A stretch of DNA of 64,000 nucleotides from Sphingomonas sp. BT-65 (GTDB lineage: Bacteria > Pseudomonadota > Alphaproteobacteria > Sphingomonadales > Sphingomonadaceae): the NCBI RefSeq assembly GCF_026107375.2, contig NZ_JAPCIA010000002.1, positions 62,001-126,000 of the forward strand. Reading direction: 5' to 3'. The translations under genes were made by a program, and so were the position numbers. Position 1 is the first letter of the stretch. Each line of letters begins with the position of its first letter. Of this stretch, positions 53,764 to 62,720 are shown one piece after another. The notes below the pieces were generated by a model. That model was given only the letters and a program-made list of their open reading frames with translations. It did no database searches and was not told where the DNA came from.

Positions 53764-55029
53764 ATGACCCCCGAAAGAACTGGCGCCATTCAGACCGCTG
53801 ATGCGCCGGACATCCCAGTCGGTGCGAAGCCCGACCTGATGAGCAAGTTCGACGGCCTCATCGCCGAGCGCCAGGCGCTGCTCGACAGCGGCGTCACCGA
53901 TCCCTTTGCGATCGTCATGGAGCAGGTGAAGTCGCCGACCGAGGCAGTGATCAAGGGCAAGGACACGATCCTGCTCGGCACCTACAATTACATGGGCATG
54001 ACCTTCGATCCGGACGTGATCCAGGCCGGCAAGGACGCGCTCGACCAGTTCGGCAGCGGCACCAACGGCAGCCGCATGCTCAACGGCACTTTCCGCGACC
54101 ATATGGAGGTCGAGCAGGCGCTGCGCGACTTCTACGGCACCACCGGCGCGATCGTCTTCTCGACCGGCTACATGGCCAATCTCGGCATGATCTCGACCCT
54201 TGCCGGCAAGGGCGACTACATCATCCTCGACGCCGACAGCCACGCCTCGATCTATGATGGCTGCAAGCAGGGCTATGCCGAGATCGTCCGCTTCCGCCAC
54301 AACAGCGTCGAGGACCTCGACAAGCGCCTCGGCCGCCTGCCCCCCGAGGCGGGCAAGCTGGTGGTGCTCGAGGGCGTCTATTCGATGCTCGGCGACGTCG
54401 CCCCGCTCAAGGAGATGGTCGCCGTCGCCAAGAAGCACGGCGCGATGGTCCTCTCCGACGAAGCGCACTCGATGGGTTTCTACGGCCCCAATGGCCGCGG
54501 CGTGTACGAGGATCAGGGGTGCGAGGGCGATGTCGATTTCATCGTCGGCACCTTCTCCAAATCGGTCGGCACCGTCGGCGGCTTCTGCGTGTCGAACCAC
54601 CCGAAGTTCGAGGCGATCCGCCTCGCCTGCCGCCCATATATCTTCACCGCCAGCCTGCCGCCGAGCGTCGTCGCCACCGCCGCAACCTCGATCCGCAAGC
54701 TGATGCACGCGCACAACAAGCGGCAGCATCTGTGGGAGAACGCGCGAGCCGTGCACTCCGGTCTCACGGAGATGGGCTTCAAGCTCGGCACCGAGACCGC
54801 CGAGAGCGCGATCATCGCCGTGATCCTCGACGATCAGGAACAGGCGGTGATGATGTGGCAGGCGCTGCTCGACAACGGTCTCTACGTCAACATGGCACGC
54901 CCGCCCGCGACGCCGGCCGGCACCTTCCTGCTGCGCTGCTCGCTCTGCGCCGAGCATACGCCCGAGCAGGTGCAGCGCATCCTCGGCATGTTCAAGGCGG
55001 CGGGGCAAGCGATCGGGGTGATCGCCTGA
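53764..55029 (+). CDS. spt: Serine palmitoyltransferase
   Basis: PLP enzyme that condenses serine with a long-chain acyl thioester to 3-ketodihydrosphingosine, the committed step of sphingolipid synthesis. The 421-residue protein is very like the soluble Sphingomonas paucimobilis enzyme: LLGTYNYMGMTFDPDVIQAG, FGSGTNGSRMLNGTF, His160 in LDADSHASIYDGC, LSDEAHSMGFYGPNGRG and Lys266 in GTFSKSVGTVGGF, which binds PLP. No membrane helix is present, as in other bacterial forms. It starts one base after the ACP gene's stop codon. Confidence 0.97.
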   Translation: MTPERTGAIQTADAPDIPVGAKPDLMSKFDGLIAERQALLDSGVTDPFAIVMEQVKSPTEAVIKGKDTILLGTYNYMGMTFDPDVIQAGKDALDQFGSGTNGSRMLNGTFRDHMEVEQALRDFYGTTGAIVFSTGYMANLGMISTLAGKGDYIILDADSHASIYDGCKQGYAEIVRFRHNSVEDLDKRLGRLPPEAGKLVVLEGVYSMLGDVAPLKEMVAVAKKHGAMVLSDEAHSMGFYGPNGRGVYEDQGCEGDVDFIVGTFSKSVGTVGGFCVSNHPKFEAIRLACRPYIFTASLPPSVVATAATSIRKLMHAHNKRQHLWENARAVHSGLTEMGFKLGTETAESAIIAVILDDQEQAVMMWQALLDNGLYVNMARPPATPAGTFLLRCSLCAEHTPEQVQRILGMFKAAGQAIGVIA

Positions 55030-55069
55030 GGGCTGGCCACCGGCCTCCGGCAGGCCTAGAATCGACGCC

Positions 55070-57043
55070 ATGAGCGAGGGTATCGGACTGGCGCAGCGTA
55101 TCGCGCGGCTCGACTGGCGCGCGGTGATGATGGTCCTGATCGCCATACTCGGCATCGGGGTCCTCGCCGCGCTGATCACCAACCAGCGCTCGGCCGATGC
55201 CGAACGCGGCGCAGCGCTCGCCCGCCAGTCGCAAAGCTACGAGGTGATGATCCTCGCCCAGAGCCTCGCCGGAACCATGGCGAACGCCGAGGCGACGCTC
55301 GCCCGCTACGTCGTCAGCGGCGAGGACAGTGTGGGCCGCGACTATGTCTCCGAATGGCAGCGCGCCCAGGGCCAGCTCACCCTGCTCGCCCGCCGCACCC
55401 GCGACCACGGTCCCGAGCAGCAGCTGATCGCCGAGCTGCGCACCACCTTCGCCGAGCGCGGCGAGGAATTGTCGCGGATCGCGCTCCATACCCGCTTCAA
55501 CCGCAACGCCGCCGCCTACGCCTATTTCGACGAAGCGCGCCGCTCGCCGGTGCTCCCGCGTATCCAGCGCCTGCTCGGCCGCATCGTCGCCACTGAGCGG
55601 ACCCTGCTCAACGAGCGCTCGCGCCGCGCGCGGGTGACCTCGGCCGAAGCCGAGGAGGAAACCCGCAACCTGATCCTGTTCGGCATGCTGATCGTGATCG
55701 GCGCGATGATCCTCGGCTGGCTCAACATCCGCGCGATCCGCGAACGCGCCGCCGCCGCGGTCGAGGCCGAGGCGCAACGCGAGCGCGCCGTCGAGCTCGA
55801 GGCCGCGGTCGCCGCCGCCACTGCCGGGCTCCAGGAGGAAGCGCGCGAGCGCGCCGCCGCCGAAGCCCAGCTGCGCCAGGCGCAGAAGATGGAGGCGGTG
55901 GGCCAGCTCACCGGCGGCATCGCGCATGACTTCAACAACATGCTCGCGATCGTGCTCGGCGGGCTGGAGCTGGCCAAGCGCCATTTGCCCGATGGCGCCA
56001 ACCAGTCCAGGAAGCATATCGACAATGCGGCCGAGGGCGCCAATCGCGCCGCGACGCTCACCCGCCGCCTGCTCGCCTTCGCCCGTTCCGAACCGCTCAC
56101 GCCGCAGGCGATCGACCCGGCGGAGCTGATCACCGGCATGTCCAACCTGCTCGAGCGCACGCTCGGCGAGGGAATCGCGGTGCAGACGCGCACCACCGCA
56201 TCGGGCTGGCACGTCTGGGCCGACCGCCACCAGCTCGAGAACGCGCTGCTCAACCTCGCGGTCAATGCGCGCGACGCGATGGAGGGCCGCGGCACGCTGA
56301 CCATCGCCACGGGCCATGCGACACTCGACGGCGAGGCGGCGCGCGATTGCAGCCCGGGCAACTATGTCACGATCGCGGTCTCGGATACCGGCGGGGGCAT
56401 GACGCCCGAGGTGATGGAGCGCGTATTCGAACCCTTCTTCACCACCAAGCCGGTGGGCAAGGGCACCGGCCTCGGCCTCAGCCAGATCTTCGGCTTCGTC
56501 CGCCAGTCCGGCGGCGAGATCCGGATCGCCTCGGCGCCGGGGGAGGGCACGACGGTCACGCTCTATCTGCCGTGCCATAATGTCCCGCAATCGGTGGAGA
56601 CGCGGCCGGTCGAGCGGGTCGGTCCGAGGCCGGAACCGCATCGCGCGCTCGACATCCTGCTGGTCGAGGACGACCCCCGCGTCCTCTCGGCGACGGTCGC
56701 CGCGCTCGAGGAGATCGGACATCGCCCGGTGCCGTGCGAGGATCCGCTCACCGCGCCGCGCATCGTCGCCGGCCTGCACACGCTCGATCTGGTGATCAGC
56801 GACGTGATCATGCCCGGCCAGACCGGGCCGGAGATGATCGCCGCGCTCGAACCCCAGCTCGACAATGTCGCGGTGCTCTACGTCACCGGCTATGCCGGCG
56901 ACGCCGCCGATCACGATCGCTTCGGCGGGCGTCCGGTACTGCGCAAGCCCTTCACGCTCGCCGCGCTCGAAGCGGCGATCGCCGAAGCGGTGGCGCAGTC
57001 CCGCGGCGGCGAGCCGGTCCATTCCGAAACCGCGACGGGCTAG
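55070..57043 (+). CDS. Hybrid sensor histidine kinase with CHASE3-like sensor and receiver
   Basis: The 657-residue protein has two helices (about residues 18-37 and 200-220) around a periplasmic CHASE3-like helical domain. A coiled coil leads to HisKA with phospho-acceptor His286 in QLTGGIAHDFNNMLAIVLGG, the HATPase with N box ENALLNLAVNARDAM, G1 DTGGGM and G2 GTGLGLSQIFGFV. A C-terminal receiver has Asp578 in LDLVISDVIMPGQ and Lys in VLRKPFT. No response regulator or output gene is adjacent. It lies 40 bases after spt, so it could sense envelope or lipid state, which is only a guess from position. Confidence 0.92.
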   Translation: MSEGIGLAQRIARLDWRAVMMVLIAILGIGVLAALITNQRSADAERGAALARQSQSYEVMILAQSLAGTMANAEATLARYVVSGEDSVGRDYVSEWQRAQGQLTLLARRTRDHGPEQQLIAELRTTFAERGEELSRIALHTRFNRNAAAYAYFDEARRSPVLPRIQRLLGRIVATERTLLNERSRRARVTSAEAEEETRNLILFGMLIVIGAMILGWLNIRAIRERAAAAVEAEAQRERAVELEAAVAAATAGLQEEARERAAAEAQLRQAQKMEAVGQLTGGIAHDFNNMLAIVLGGLELAKRHLPDGANQSRKHIDNAAEGANRAATLTRRLLAFARSEPLTPQAIDPAELITGMSNLLERTLGEGIAVQTRTTASGWHVWADRHQLENALLNLAVNARDAMEGRGTLTIATGHATLDGEAARDCSPGNYVTIAVSDTGGGMTPEVMERVFEPFFTTKPVGKGTGLGLSQIFGFVRQSGGEIRIASAPGEGTTVTLYLPCHNVPQSVETRPVERVGPRPEPHRALDILLVEDDPRVLSATVAALEEIGHRPVPCEDPLTAPRIVAGLHTLDLVISDVIMPGQTGPEMIAALEPQLDNVAVLYVTGYAGDAADHDRFGGRPVLRKPFTLAALEAAIAEAVAQSRGGEPVHSETATG

Positions 57044-57125
57044 CTTTGCGCGCGCCGTTCGATATAGCGTTGCGACACAGCCGGTTCACCGGCGCTTTTG
57101 AGAACGCCAGGGCGCATCCTCCTGC

Positions 57126-58325
57126 ATGACCGCACTCGATCGCTACATTGCGCGACTGATCGCGGTTCCGTTGATCTCCACCCTGATCATCTCGGCGATG
57201 CTGCTTGTGCTCGATCGCATGCTGCGGCTGTTCGATTTCGTCGCGAGCGAGGGCGGGCCGGTCAGCGTGGTGTGGCGCATGCTCGCCAATTTGCTGCCTG
57301 AATATCTCGGCCTCGGCATTCCGATCGGACTGATGCTCGGCATCCTGCTCGCCTTCCGCCGCCTCGCCACGACGTCGGAGCTGGATGTGCTGCGCGCGGT
57401 GGGGATGAGCTACGGCCGGATGCTGCGCGTGCCCTATATGTATGCGGTCGTGCTGGCGGCGCTCAATCTCGCCATCGTCGGCTATATCCAGCCCTATGCC
57501 CGCTACAATTACGAGGGACTGCGCTTCGAGCTGCGCACCGGCGCGCTCGGCGCCTCGATCAAAGTCGGCGAGTTCACCAATCTCGGCGACCGCATGACAC
57601 TGCGGATCGAGGAGAGCCGCAACGAGGGCACCGATCTCTCGGGCATCTTCGTCAGCGCCCGCGCCCCTGGCGGCGACATCGTGTCGGCGACCGCGGAGAA
57701 GGGCCAGTTCCTGCGCACCGACGATCCCGACGTGATCATCTTCCGCTTGACCAAGGGCACGCTGATCCATCAGTCACCCAAGTTCAACGTGCCGCGCGTG
57801 CTCACCTTCGACGCGCACGACCTGCCAATCGACTTGCCCAAGTTTGAGCAGTTCCGCCAGCGCGGCGAACGCAATCTCGAGCTCACCTTGCCCGAGCTTG
57901 CGCGCATCGGCGGCGATCCCAAAGCGAGCGCGACCGAGCGCGACACCAGCCGCTCCGCCTTCCACTTCCGCGTGGTCGAGGTGGCGACGATGTTCCTGCT
58001 GCCGCTGCTGGCGTTGGCACTGGGCATACCGCCCAAACGATCGACCTCGGCGCTCGGCGTGTTCCTGTCGATCGTGATGATCGTCACCTATCACAAGATC
58101 AACGAATACGCGCAGTCGATCGGCAGCCTCGGGCGGATCGACCCGCTGATCGCGCTGTGGGCGCCGTTCCTGGTGTTCGCCGGGCTGGTGCTGTGGATGT
58201 ACTATACGATCGCCTATGTGCCCGGCGGCCAGCCGATCGGCGCGCTCGAGCGCTTCTTCGCCAAGGCGTGGAAGGCGATCGCCAAGCGGCTGCCCGGGCG
58301 GCGGCGGAGAGCGGCGAACGCATGA
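57126..58325 (+). CDS. lptF: LPS export ABC transporter permease LptF
   Basis: Permease of the LptB2FG complex that extracts lipid A-based glycolipid from the inner membrane. The 399-residue protein has an N-terminal helix (MTALDRYIARLIAVPLISTL), three helices, a large periplasmic beta-jellyroll (IEESRNEGTDLSGIFVSARA), and three C-terminal helices with LPLLALALGIPPKRSTSALG. It overlaps lptG by four bases. In sphingomonads that replace lipopolysaccharide with glycosphingolipid, the exported substrate of this system is of special interest. Confidence 0.93.
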   Translation: MTALDRYIARLIAVPLISTLIISAMLLVLDRMLRLFDFVASEGGPVSVVWRMLANLLPEYLGLGIPIGLMLGILLAFRRLATTSELDVLRAVGMSYGRMLRVPYMYAVVLAALNLAIVGYIQPYARYNYEGLRFELRTGALGASIKVGEFTNLGDRMTLRIEESRNEGTDLSGIFVSARAPGGDIVSATAEKGQFLRTDDPDVIIFRLTKGTLIHQSPKFNVPRVLTFDAHDLPIDLPKFEQFRQRGERNLELTLPELARIGGDPKASATERDTSRSAFHFRVVEVATMFLLPLLALALGIPPKRSTSALGVFLSIVMIVTYHKINEYAQSIGSLGRIDPLIALWAPFLVFAGLVLWMYYTIAYVPGGQPIGALERFFAKAWKAIAKRLPGRRRRAANA

Positions 58326-59425
58326 TCCACGCGATCACCGACTTCTTCCCGTCGCGCACCGTGTCGCTGTACATGGCGCGCTCGTTCCTCATCAACACCT
58401 TCGCCTTCCTGTTCGGGCTGGTGCTGATCCTGCAGACGCTCGACCTCTTGAGCGAATCCGGGCGCATCCTTGCATTTCCCGGCAATGGCGACGCGCAGGT
58501 GTGGAAATATGTCAGCCTGCGCGTGCCGCAGATCATCGCCACCTTCCTGCCCTTCTCGGTGCTGCTCGGCACGATCATCACGCTCTCGACGCTCAACCAG
58601 AATAGCGAGGTGATCGCGATGAAGGCCTCAGGCCTCTCCGCGCACCAGGTGCTGGCGCCACTGATGCTGGCGGGGCTCGGTGTCGCGCTGATCTCCTTCA
58701 CCTTCAACGACCGCGTCGTGACGCGCGCCAGCGCGACACTCGCGCAATGGAAGAAGGTCGATTACGGCCCGCTCCCGATCGACCGCGGGGACCGCAGCAA
58801 CGTCTGGGTGCGCGACGGCACGCACCTGATCCACGCGCAGCAGATCAAGGGCCGCGGCGATGCCGCGCTGCTTGCGGGCGTCACCGTCTATGAGCGCGAG
58901 GGCGCGGTGCTGACGTCGCTGGTCCGTGCCAAGACCGGCCGGCGCGAGGGCAATGGCTGGCGGGTCGACGGCGCCGAGCGCTTCGACGTGGCGAGCGGCC
59001 AGCTGACGCCGCTCGGCAGCACGATCATCGGCGAGGGCGTGCGGCCGGACCAGTTCACGCTCTCCAACGTCGACGCCGAATCGATGTCATTCGACTCGCT
59101 CCGAGAGGCGGTGAGCGACCTCAAGGCCGCGGGCCGGCCGACCAAGGCGCTCGAGGGCTCGCTGTGGCACAAGCTCTCGGGTCCGCTCTCGGCGGTGCTG
59201 ATGCCGCTGCTCGGTGCGGTCGCGGCGTTCGGCATCGCCCGATCGGGCAAGCTGTTCGTCCGCGCGGTGATCGGGATGGGGCTCGGTTTCCTCTATTTCG
59301 TCGCGGACAATTTCGCGCTGGCGATGGGCAATCTCGGCGCCTATCCGCCCTTCCTCGCCGCCTGGGCACCGTTCCTGCTGTTCGCGATGATCGGCGAAGC
59401 GGTGCTGCTCAAGACCGAGGAATAA
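58322..59425 (+). CDS. lptG: LPS export ABC transporter permease LptG
   Basis: Second permease of LptB2FG. The 367-residue protein starts MIHAITDFFPSRTVSLYMAR, has the typical FLPFSVLLGTIITLSTLNQN, then SEVIAMKASGLSAHQVLAPL (coupling helix), the jellyroll domain and a C-terminal helix set (LSGPLSAVLMPLLGAVAAFG). ATG at 58322 overlaps the lptF stop. The companion ATPase LptB is not in the window. Confidence 0.93.
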   Translation: MIHAITDFFPSRTVSLYMARSFLINTFAFLFGLVLILQTLDLLSESGRILAFPGNGDAQVWKYVSLRVPQIIATFLPFSVLLGTIITLSTLNQNSEVIAMKASGLSAHQVLAPLMLAGLGVALISFTFNDRVVTRASATLAQWKKVDYGPLPIDRGDRSNVWVRDGTHLIHAQQIKGRGDAALLAGVTVYEREGAVLTSLVRAKTGRREGNGWRVDGAERFDVASGQLTPLGSTIIGEGVRPDQFTLSNVDAESMSFDSLREAVSDLKAAGRPTKALEGSLWHKLSGPLSAVLMPLLGAVAAFGIARSGKLFVRAVIGMGLGFLYFVADNFALAMGNLGAYPPFLAAWAPFLLFAMIGEAVLLKTEE

Positions 59426-59455
59426 TCGGCGGAAAACCCGTAATTTAACCAAATG

Positions 59456-59471
59456 GGTTCCACGTGAAACC
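59456..59471. promoter_or_regulatory. Candidate parS (ParB-binding) site
   Basis: GGTTCCACGTGAAACC matches the parS consensus TGTTNCACGTGNAACA at every specified position from 2 to 15; only the two outer bases differ. It lies in the gap between lptG and the desaturase gene, 31 bases past the lptG stop. ParB loading at parS organises and separates the chromosome origin region. Confidence 0.75.
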
Positions 59472-59494
59472 CGGCGATCCCGGGCGGCCGGGAA

Positions 59495-59510
59495 TGGTCA
59501 ACGTGGAACA
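59495..59510. promoter_or_regulatory. Degenerate second parS-like site
   Basis: TGGTCAACGTGGAACA fits the parS consensus at all but two specified positions (3 and 6). It lies 39 bases from the better site, in the same gap. A degenerate copy could weakly bind ParB, or be chance. Confidence 0.4.
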
Positions 59511-59669
59511 AGTCGTGGACGAAGTTTGCTTTTAGGCATCGCGCGCGTCCGTTCCGCGGGCAGACTGGCGAACATTTCGAACAGCCCGCGACGATGCGCG
59601 ACAAGGCCGGTGCTATCGTCGCGTCGTGCTTTGGAAAAAAATGCCGGAAATCGCGTCCCGACGCGCGAG

Positions 59670-60779
59670 TCAGCCCGCGCGCTGCTTCATCGTGCTCGCC
59701 GCCAGCCGGCTCATCAGCCCGCGCAGCGTCGGATAATTGGCGCCTTCATAGGTCGACCCCTGCCCCAGCGCCGCCGACAGCCGCCGGTGCGCCTCGGGCA
59801 GCGAATGATAGGGCAGGCTCGGCAGCAAGTGATGCAGCGCGTGGAAGCGCAGCCCGACCGGCGCCCACAGCCACGGCAGGAAGCCGGTCGGCACGTTGAC
59901 GCTGTCGAGGAACTGGGCGGTGACCGTGAGCGGCTCGCCCTCATTCTCCCACAGATGGGCGACCAGGGTGCGCACCTGGTTGATCACCGCCACCGCGGCG
60001 ACCACGCCCATGAAGATCAGGAACGCCTCGAGCGGGATCACGCCGGTCGCGGTCAGCGCCATCAGCGTGATCGCCCACAGGCTCGCGCCGATTTCCTGCC
60101 AGCGCCACTGCCTCGCGAACTCGCCCTCGGGCGCGCGGCGCTCATAGGCGGGATTGATCTGAAGGCCCGAATAGCGGCCGACGACGATCCGGCGCAGCTT
60201 GGGCGACAGCAGCGAGAGCGGGCCGAGCACGCCGAAGCGCAGCAGCAGCCCGATCGGCATCAGCGCCGACACGAGCAGGAACACCGGCAGCGTCCACGGC
60301 TTCATCAGCGCCAGCGGAAGATATTCGGGATCCTCGACCGTGCCGTACTTGGTGCGGCTGTGGTGGATGGTGTGGATGCCCTCGTACATGAACGAGGGCA
60401 GCATCATCGGGATGCCGAGCAGCAGGTTCCAGCCGACGCGGAAGCCCGGCAGCAGCGAATGCTTGAGATGCGTGATCTCGTGGATGAACAGGCTCGCGCG
60501 GTAGAGCGCCAGCACCGCCAGTGCCGCGCTGGCGATCGCCCAGCCAGTCGAGGGCAGCAGGATCGCGCCGGCCAGCGCGGCATAGCCGACCGCCGCCGAA
60601 CCCAGAAAATCGCCCCAATAGGTGAGCGGCTTGGGCGTCTGCAGGTCGCGCGTCAGCTCCGCCGCGGCGCGCAGCATCGCACGGTCGTCGGCGACGCCGG
60701 CGAGGCGAATCTTCGCGCCCTGCACCGCCGCCGGGGCGTCGGACGCATCGAGGGTAAGCGTATTCATGGGCTTGGCCAT
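59670..60779 (-). CDS. Membrane fatty acid desaturase
   Basis: Integral membrane di-iron desaturase that inserts a double bond in acyl chains or hydroxylates lipids. The 369-residue protein has the three His boxes: HEITHLKHS, HTIHHSRTKYG and HALHHLLPSLPYH. Helices lie around SAAVGYAALAGAILLPSTGW and FLLVSALMPIGLLL. Start codons at 60785, 60779 and 60767 are all possible and none has a clear Shine-Dalgarno; 60779 is a compromise. It sits next to lipid genes but alone on its strand. Confidence 0.88.
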   Translation of the reverse strand: MAKPMNTLTLDASDAPAAVQGAKIRLAGVADDRAMLRAAAELTRDLQTPKPLTYWGDFLGSAAVGYAALAGAILLPSTGWAIASAALAVLALYRASLFIHEITHLKHSLLPGFRVGWNLLLGIPMMLPSFMYEGIHTIHHSRTKYGTVEDPEYLPLALMKPWTLPVFLLVSALMPIGLLLRFGVLGPLSLLSPKLRRIVVGRYSGLQINPAYERRAPEGEFARQWRWQEIGASLWAITLMALTATGVIPLEAFLIFMGVVAAVAVINQVRTLVAHLWENEGEPLTVTAQFLDSVNVPTGFLPWLWAPVGLRFHALHHLLPSLPYHSLPEAHRRLSAALGQGSTYEGANYPTLRGLMSRLAASTMKQRAG

Positions 60780-60903
60780 TCGCATCAGATAGTGGCCATT
60801 GCGTGGCATTTCACGGGTCCGCATGCGGCGGCCACCGCCTCCGGTTGACAGCGGCGCGGCAACGCGGGACTGGATCGGCCGCAATCTTGAGGAAGGTCTC
60901 CCT

Positions 60904-62061
60904 TTGGCCAACGCCCCGCTCGCCATCCGTCCGGTCACCACCAAGACGGACACCCGTGACTTCATCGAGCTCGCCTATCGCCTCAACCGCGGCGACCCCA
61001 ATTGGGTGCCGCCGCTGCGCAGCGAGGTCGCCGCAACGATCAGCCCGAAGAAGAATGGCTGGTTCAGCCACGCCGTGGCGCGCCTGTTCCTCGCCGAACG
61101 CGAAGGGCGAGTCGTCGGCCGCATCTCGGCGCATATCGACAAACTCGCACTGGAGATGCCCGCCGAGCAGGGCTTCGGCCCCGGCACCGGCTTCTGGGGC
61201 CTGTTCGAGGCGGAGGACGCCACCACCGCCCGCGCGCTGATCAACGCTGCCGAGGACTGGCTGCGCGGCAAGGGGATGACTCGCGCGATCGGGCCGATCT
61301 CGCTGTCGATCTGGGAGGAGCCTGGCCTGCTGATCGAGGGCCATGATCACGCGCCGACGGTGATGATGGGGCACCACAAGCCCGAATATCGGGGCTGGAT
61401 CGAGGCTGCGGGCTACGTGCCGGCGAAGCGGCTCGTGACCTATGAGCTCGACATCACCCAGGAATTCCCGCCGATCGTCCAGCGCGTCGTCGCAATGGGC
61501 GAGAAGAGCGATCGAATCCACATCCGCAAGGTCGACAAGTCGCGCTTCGAACAGGAGGCGGCGACGATCCTCGGCATCCTCAACGATGCCTGGTCGGACA
61601 ATTGGGGCTTCGTGCCGCTGACCCAGCCCGAGATCGACGATGTCGGCAAGAAATTGAAGCCGATCGTGTTCGAGGACCTGATCCGCATCGCCGAGCTCGA
61701 CGGCGAGCCGGTCGCGTTCATGATCACCCTGCCCGACCTCAACGAGGCGATCGCCCCGCTCAACGGCAACCTGATGCCGTTCGGCTGGGCGCGGCTGTTG
61801 TGGTGGCTGCGCAAGCCCCAAGTGCGCACCATGCGCGTGCCGCTGATGGGGGTGGTCAAGCGGCTGCAGAGCTCGCGCATGGCGAGCCAGCTCGCTTTCA
61901 TGATGATCGAGTATATCCGCCGCGCCGCGATCAGCGAATATGGCGCGTCGCGGGGCGAGATCGGCTGGATCCTCGATGACAACCAGGGAATGGTGGCGAT
62001 CGCCGACGCGATCGAGAGCCGGATCAACCGGGTCTACCAGATCTACGCCAAGCAGCTCTAG
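60904..62061 (+). CDS. Large GNAT-fold protein of unknown substrate
   Basis: The 385-residue protein starts LANAPLAIRPVTTKTDTRDF from a TTG at 60904, supported by GAGGAAGG seven bases before it. An ATG at 60799 would add 35 unusual residues. The first half has FIELAYRLNRGDPNWVPPLR, VGRISAHIDKLALEMPAEQG and a two-part GNAT-like fold; the second half has LNDAWSDNWGFVPLTQPEID, IAELDGEPVAFMITLPDLNE and GEIGWILDDNQGMVAIADAI. Such proteins (YghO-like) are common in alphaproteobacteria but uncharacterised. It is divergent from the desaturase gene. Confidence 0.8.
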   Translation: MANAPLAIRPVTTKTDTRDFIELAYRLNRGDPNWVPPLRSEVAATISPKKNGWFSHAVARLFLAEREGRVVGRISAHIDKLALEMPAEQGFGPGTGFWGLFEAEDATTARALINAAEDWLRGKGMTRAIGPISLSIWEEPGLLIEGHDHAPTVMMGHHKPEYRGWIEAAGYVPAKRLVTYELDITQEFPPIVQRVVAMGEKSDRIHIRKVDKSRFEQEAATILGILNDAWSDNWGFVPLTQPEIDDVGKKLKPIVFEDLIRIAELDGEPVAFMITLPDLNEAIAPLNGNLMPFGWARLLWWLRKPQVRTMRVPLMGVVKRLQSSRMASQLAFMMIEYIRRAAISEYGASRGEIGWILDDNQGMVAIADAIESRINRVYQIYAKQL

Positions 62062-62088
62062 GACGACATTCAGCGTCGGGGCGCTTCC

Positions 62089-62222
62089 CATTCCTCCCCC
62101 GGAGGGGGAGGGGACCGCCGAAGGCGGTGGAGGGGTAGGTCGCCACAAGCTGACCGGCCCGCGAATGGAGATTACCCCTCCACCAGCTTCGCTGGTCCCC
62201 CTCCCCCTCCGGGGGAGGAATG
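62089..62222. repeat. CT-rich intergenic palindrome, family B, copy 1
   Basis: Outer arms starting CATTCC and ending GGAATG enclose C/G-rich blocks. Internal hairpins CCGCC-GAA-GGCGG and CCAGC-TTC-GCTGG sit in the left and right halves. It lies between the GNAT stop and the small exported gene. A partial second copy is at 63925. Confidence 0.85.
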
Positions 62223-62253
62223 ATGAATGTTGATAACCTCTAGGACGAGGTTT

Positions 62254-62285
62254 GCGGCCCGGGGCATAGGGGATCCCCGGGCCGC
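62254..62285 (-). terminator. Strong hairpin downstream of the small exported gene
   Basis: A perfect 11-bp GC stem (62254-62264 with 62275-62285) with a 10-base loop lies just past the gene's stop. There is no T run on the minus strand, so it may be a message-stabilising hairpin rather than an intrinsic terminator. Confidence 0.5.
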
Positions 62286-62292
62286 GCCCTCG

Positions 62293-62538
62293 TCACTTGG
62301 GATCGAGGGGATCGAATCCGAGTTCCAGCCACTCGGCACGAGTCCGGCATTCTTTGCGAGGCACGCGTGAGCCGGTCATCTCGTTCTGCACGCAGTAGCG
62401 CTTGTCCTTCACCGGCTTGGCCTGCTCGGTCGATGTGGACGCCGGCGCGGGCGTGCCCGGCTTGGTCTCGGCATTGGCGGCGGTGGCGAGTCCGACGGCG
62501 ATCACGGCAGTGGCAAAACCCTTGAACATCGTACGCAT
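62293..62538 (-). CDS. Small exported protein with two Cys
   Basis: The 81-residue protein starts MRTMFKGFATAVIAVGLATA then ANAETKPG, a clear signal peptide (A-x-A before Glu). The mature part is Pro/Thr-rich and then DKRYCVQNEMTGSRVPRKEC followed by RTRAEWLELGFDPLDPK. The two Cys could form a disulphide. The C-terminal motif (R-Y-C, G-S-R-V-P-R-K-x-C) recurs in small sphingomonad proteins of unknown role. AGGAG seven bases upstream fixes the start. Confidence 0.8.
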   Translation of the reverse strand: MRTMFKGFATAVIAVGLATAANAETKPGTPAPASTSTEQAKPVKDKRYCVQNEMTGSRVPRKECRTRAEWLELGFDPLDPK

Positions 62539-62720
62539 GATACAGCTCCTCTTCTGCACCTGTGCGGACCGGGGTCTGTGCGTCCTGCCCGCCCCTGTGT
62601 TAGTGCATTATACATGCCAAACACTAGAGATAAGCAAAATCAATGCGTTAGCGTGTTACGGTTGTTACGATCTGGAAACTACGCGCCGAAACTTGGCGTA
62701 TCCCGCCAACTCCCGGGAAA

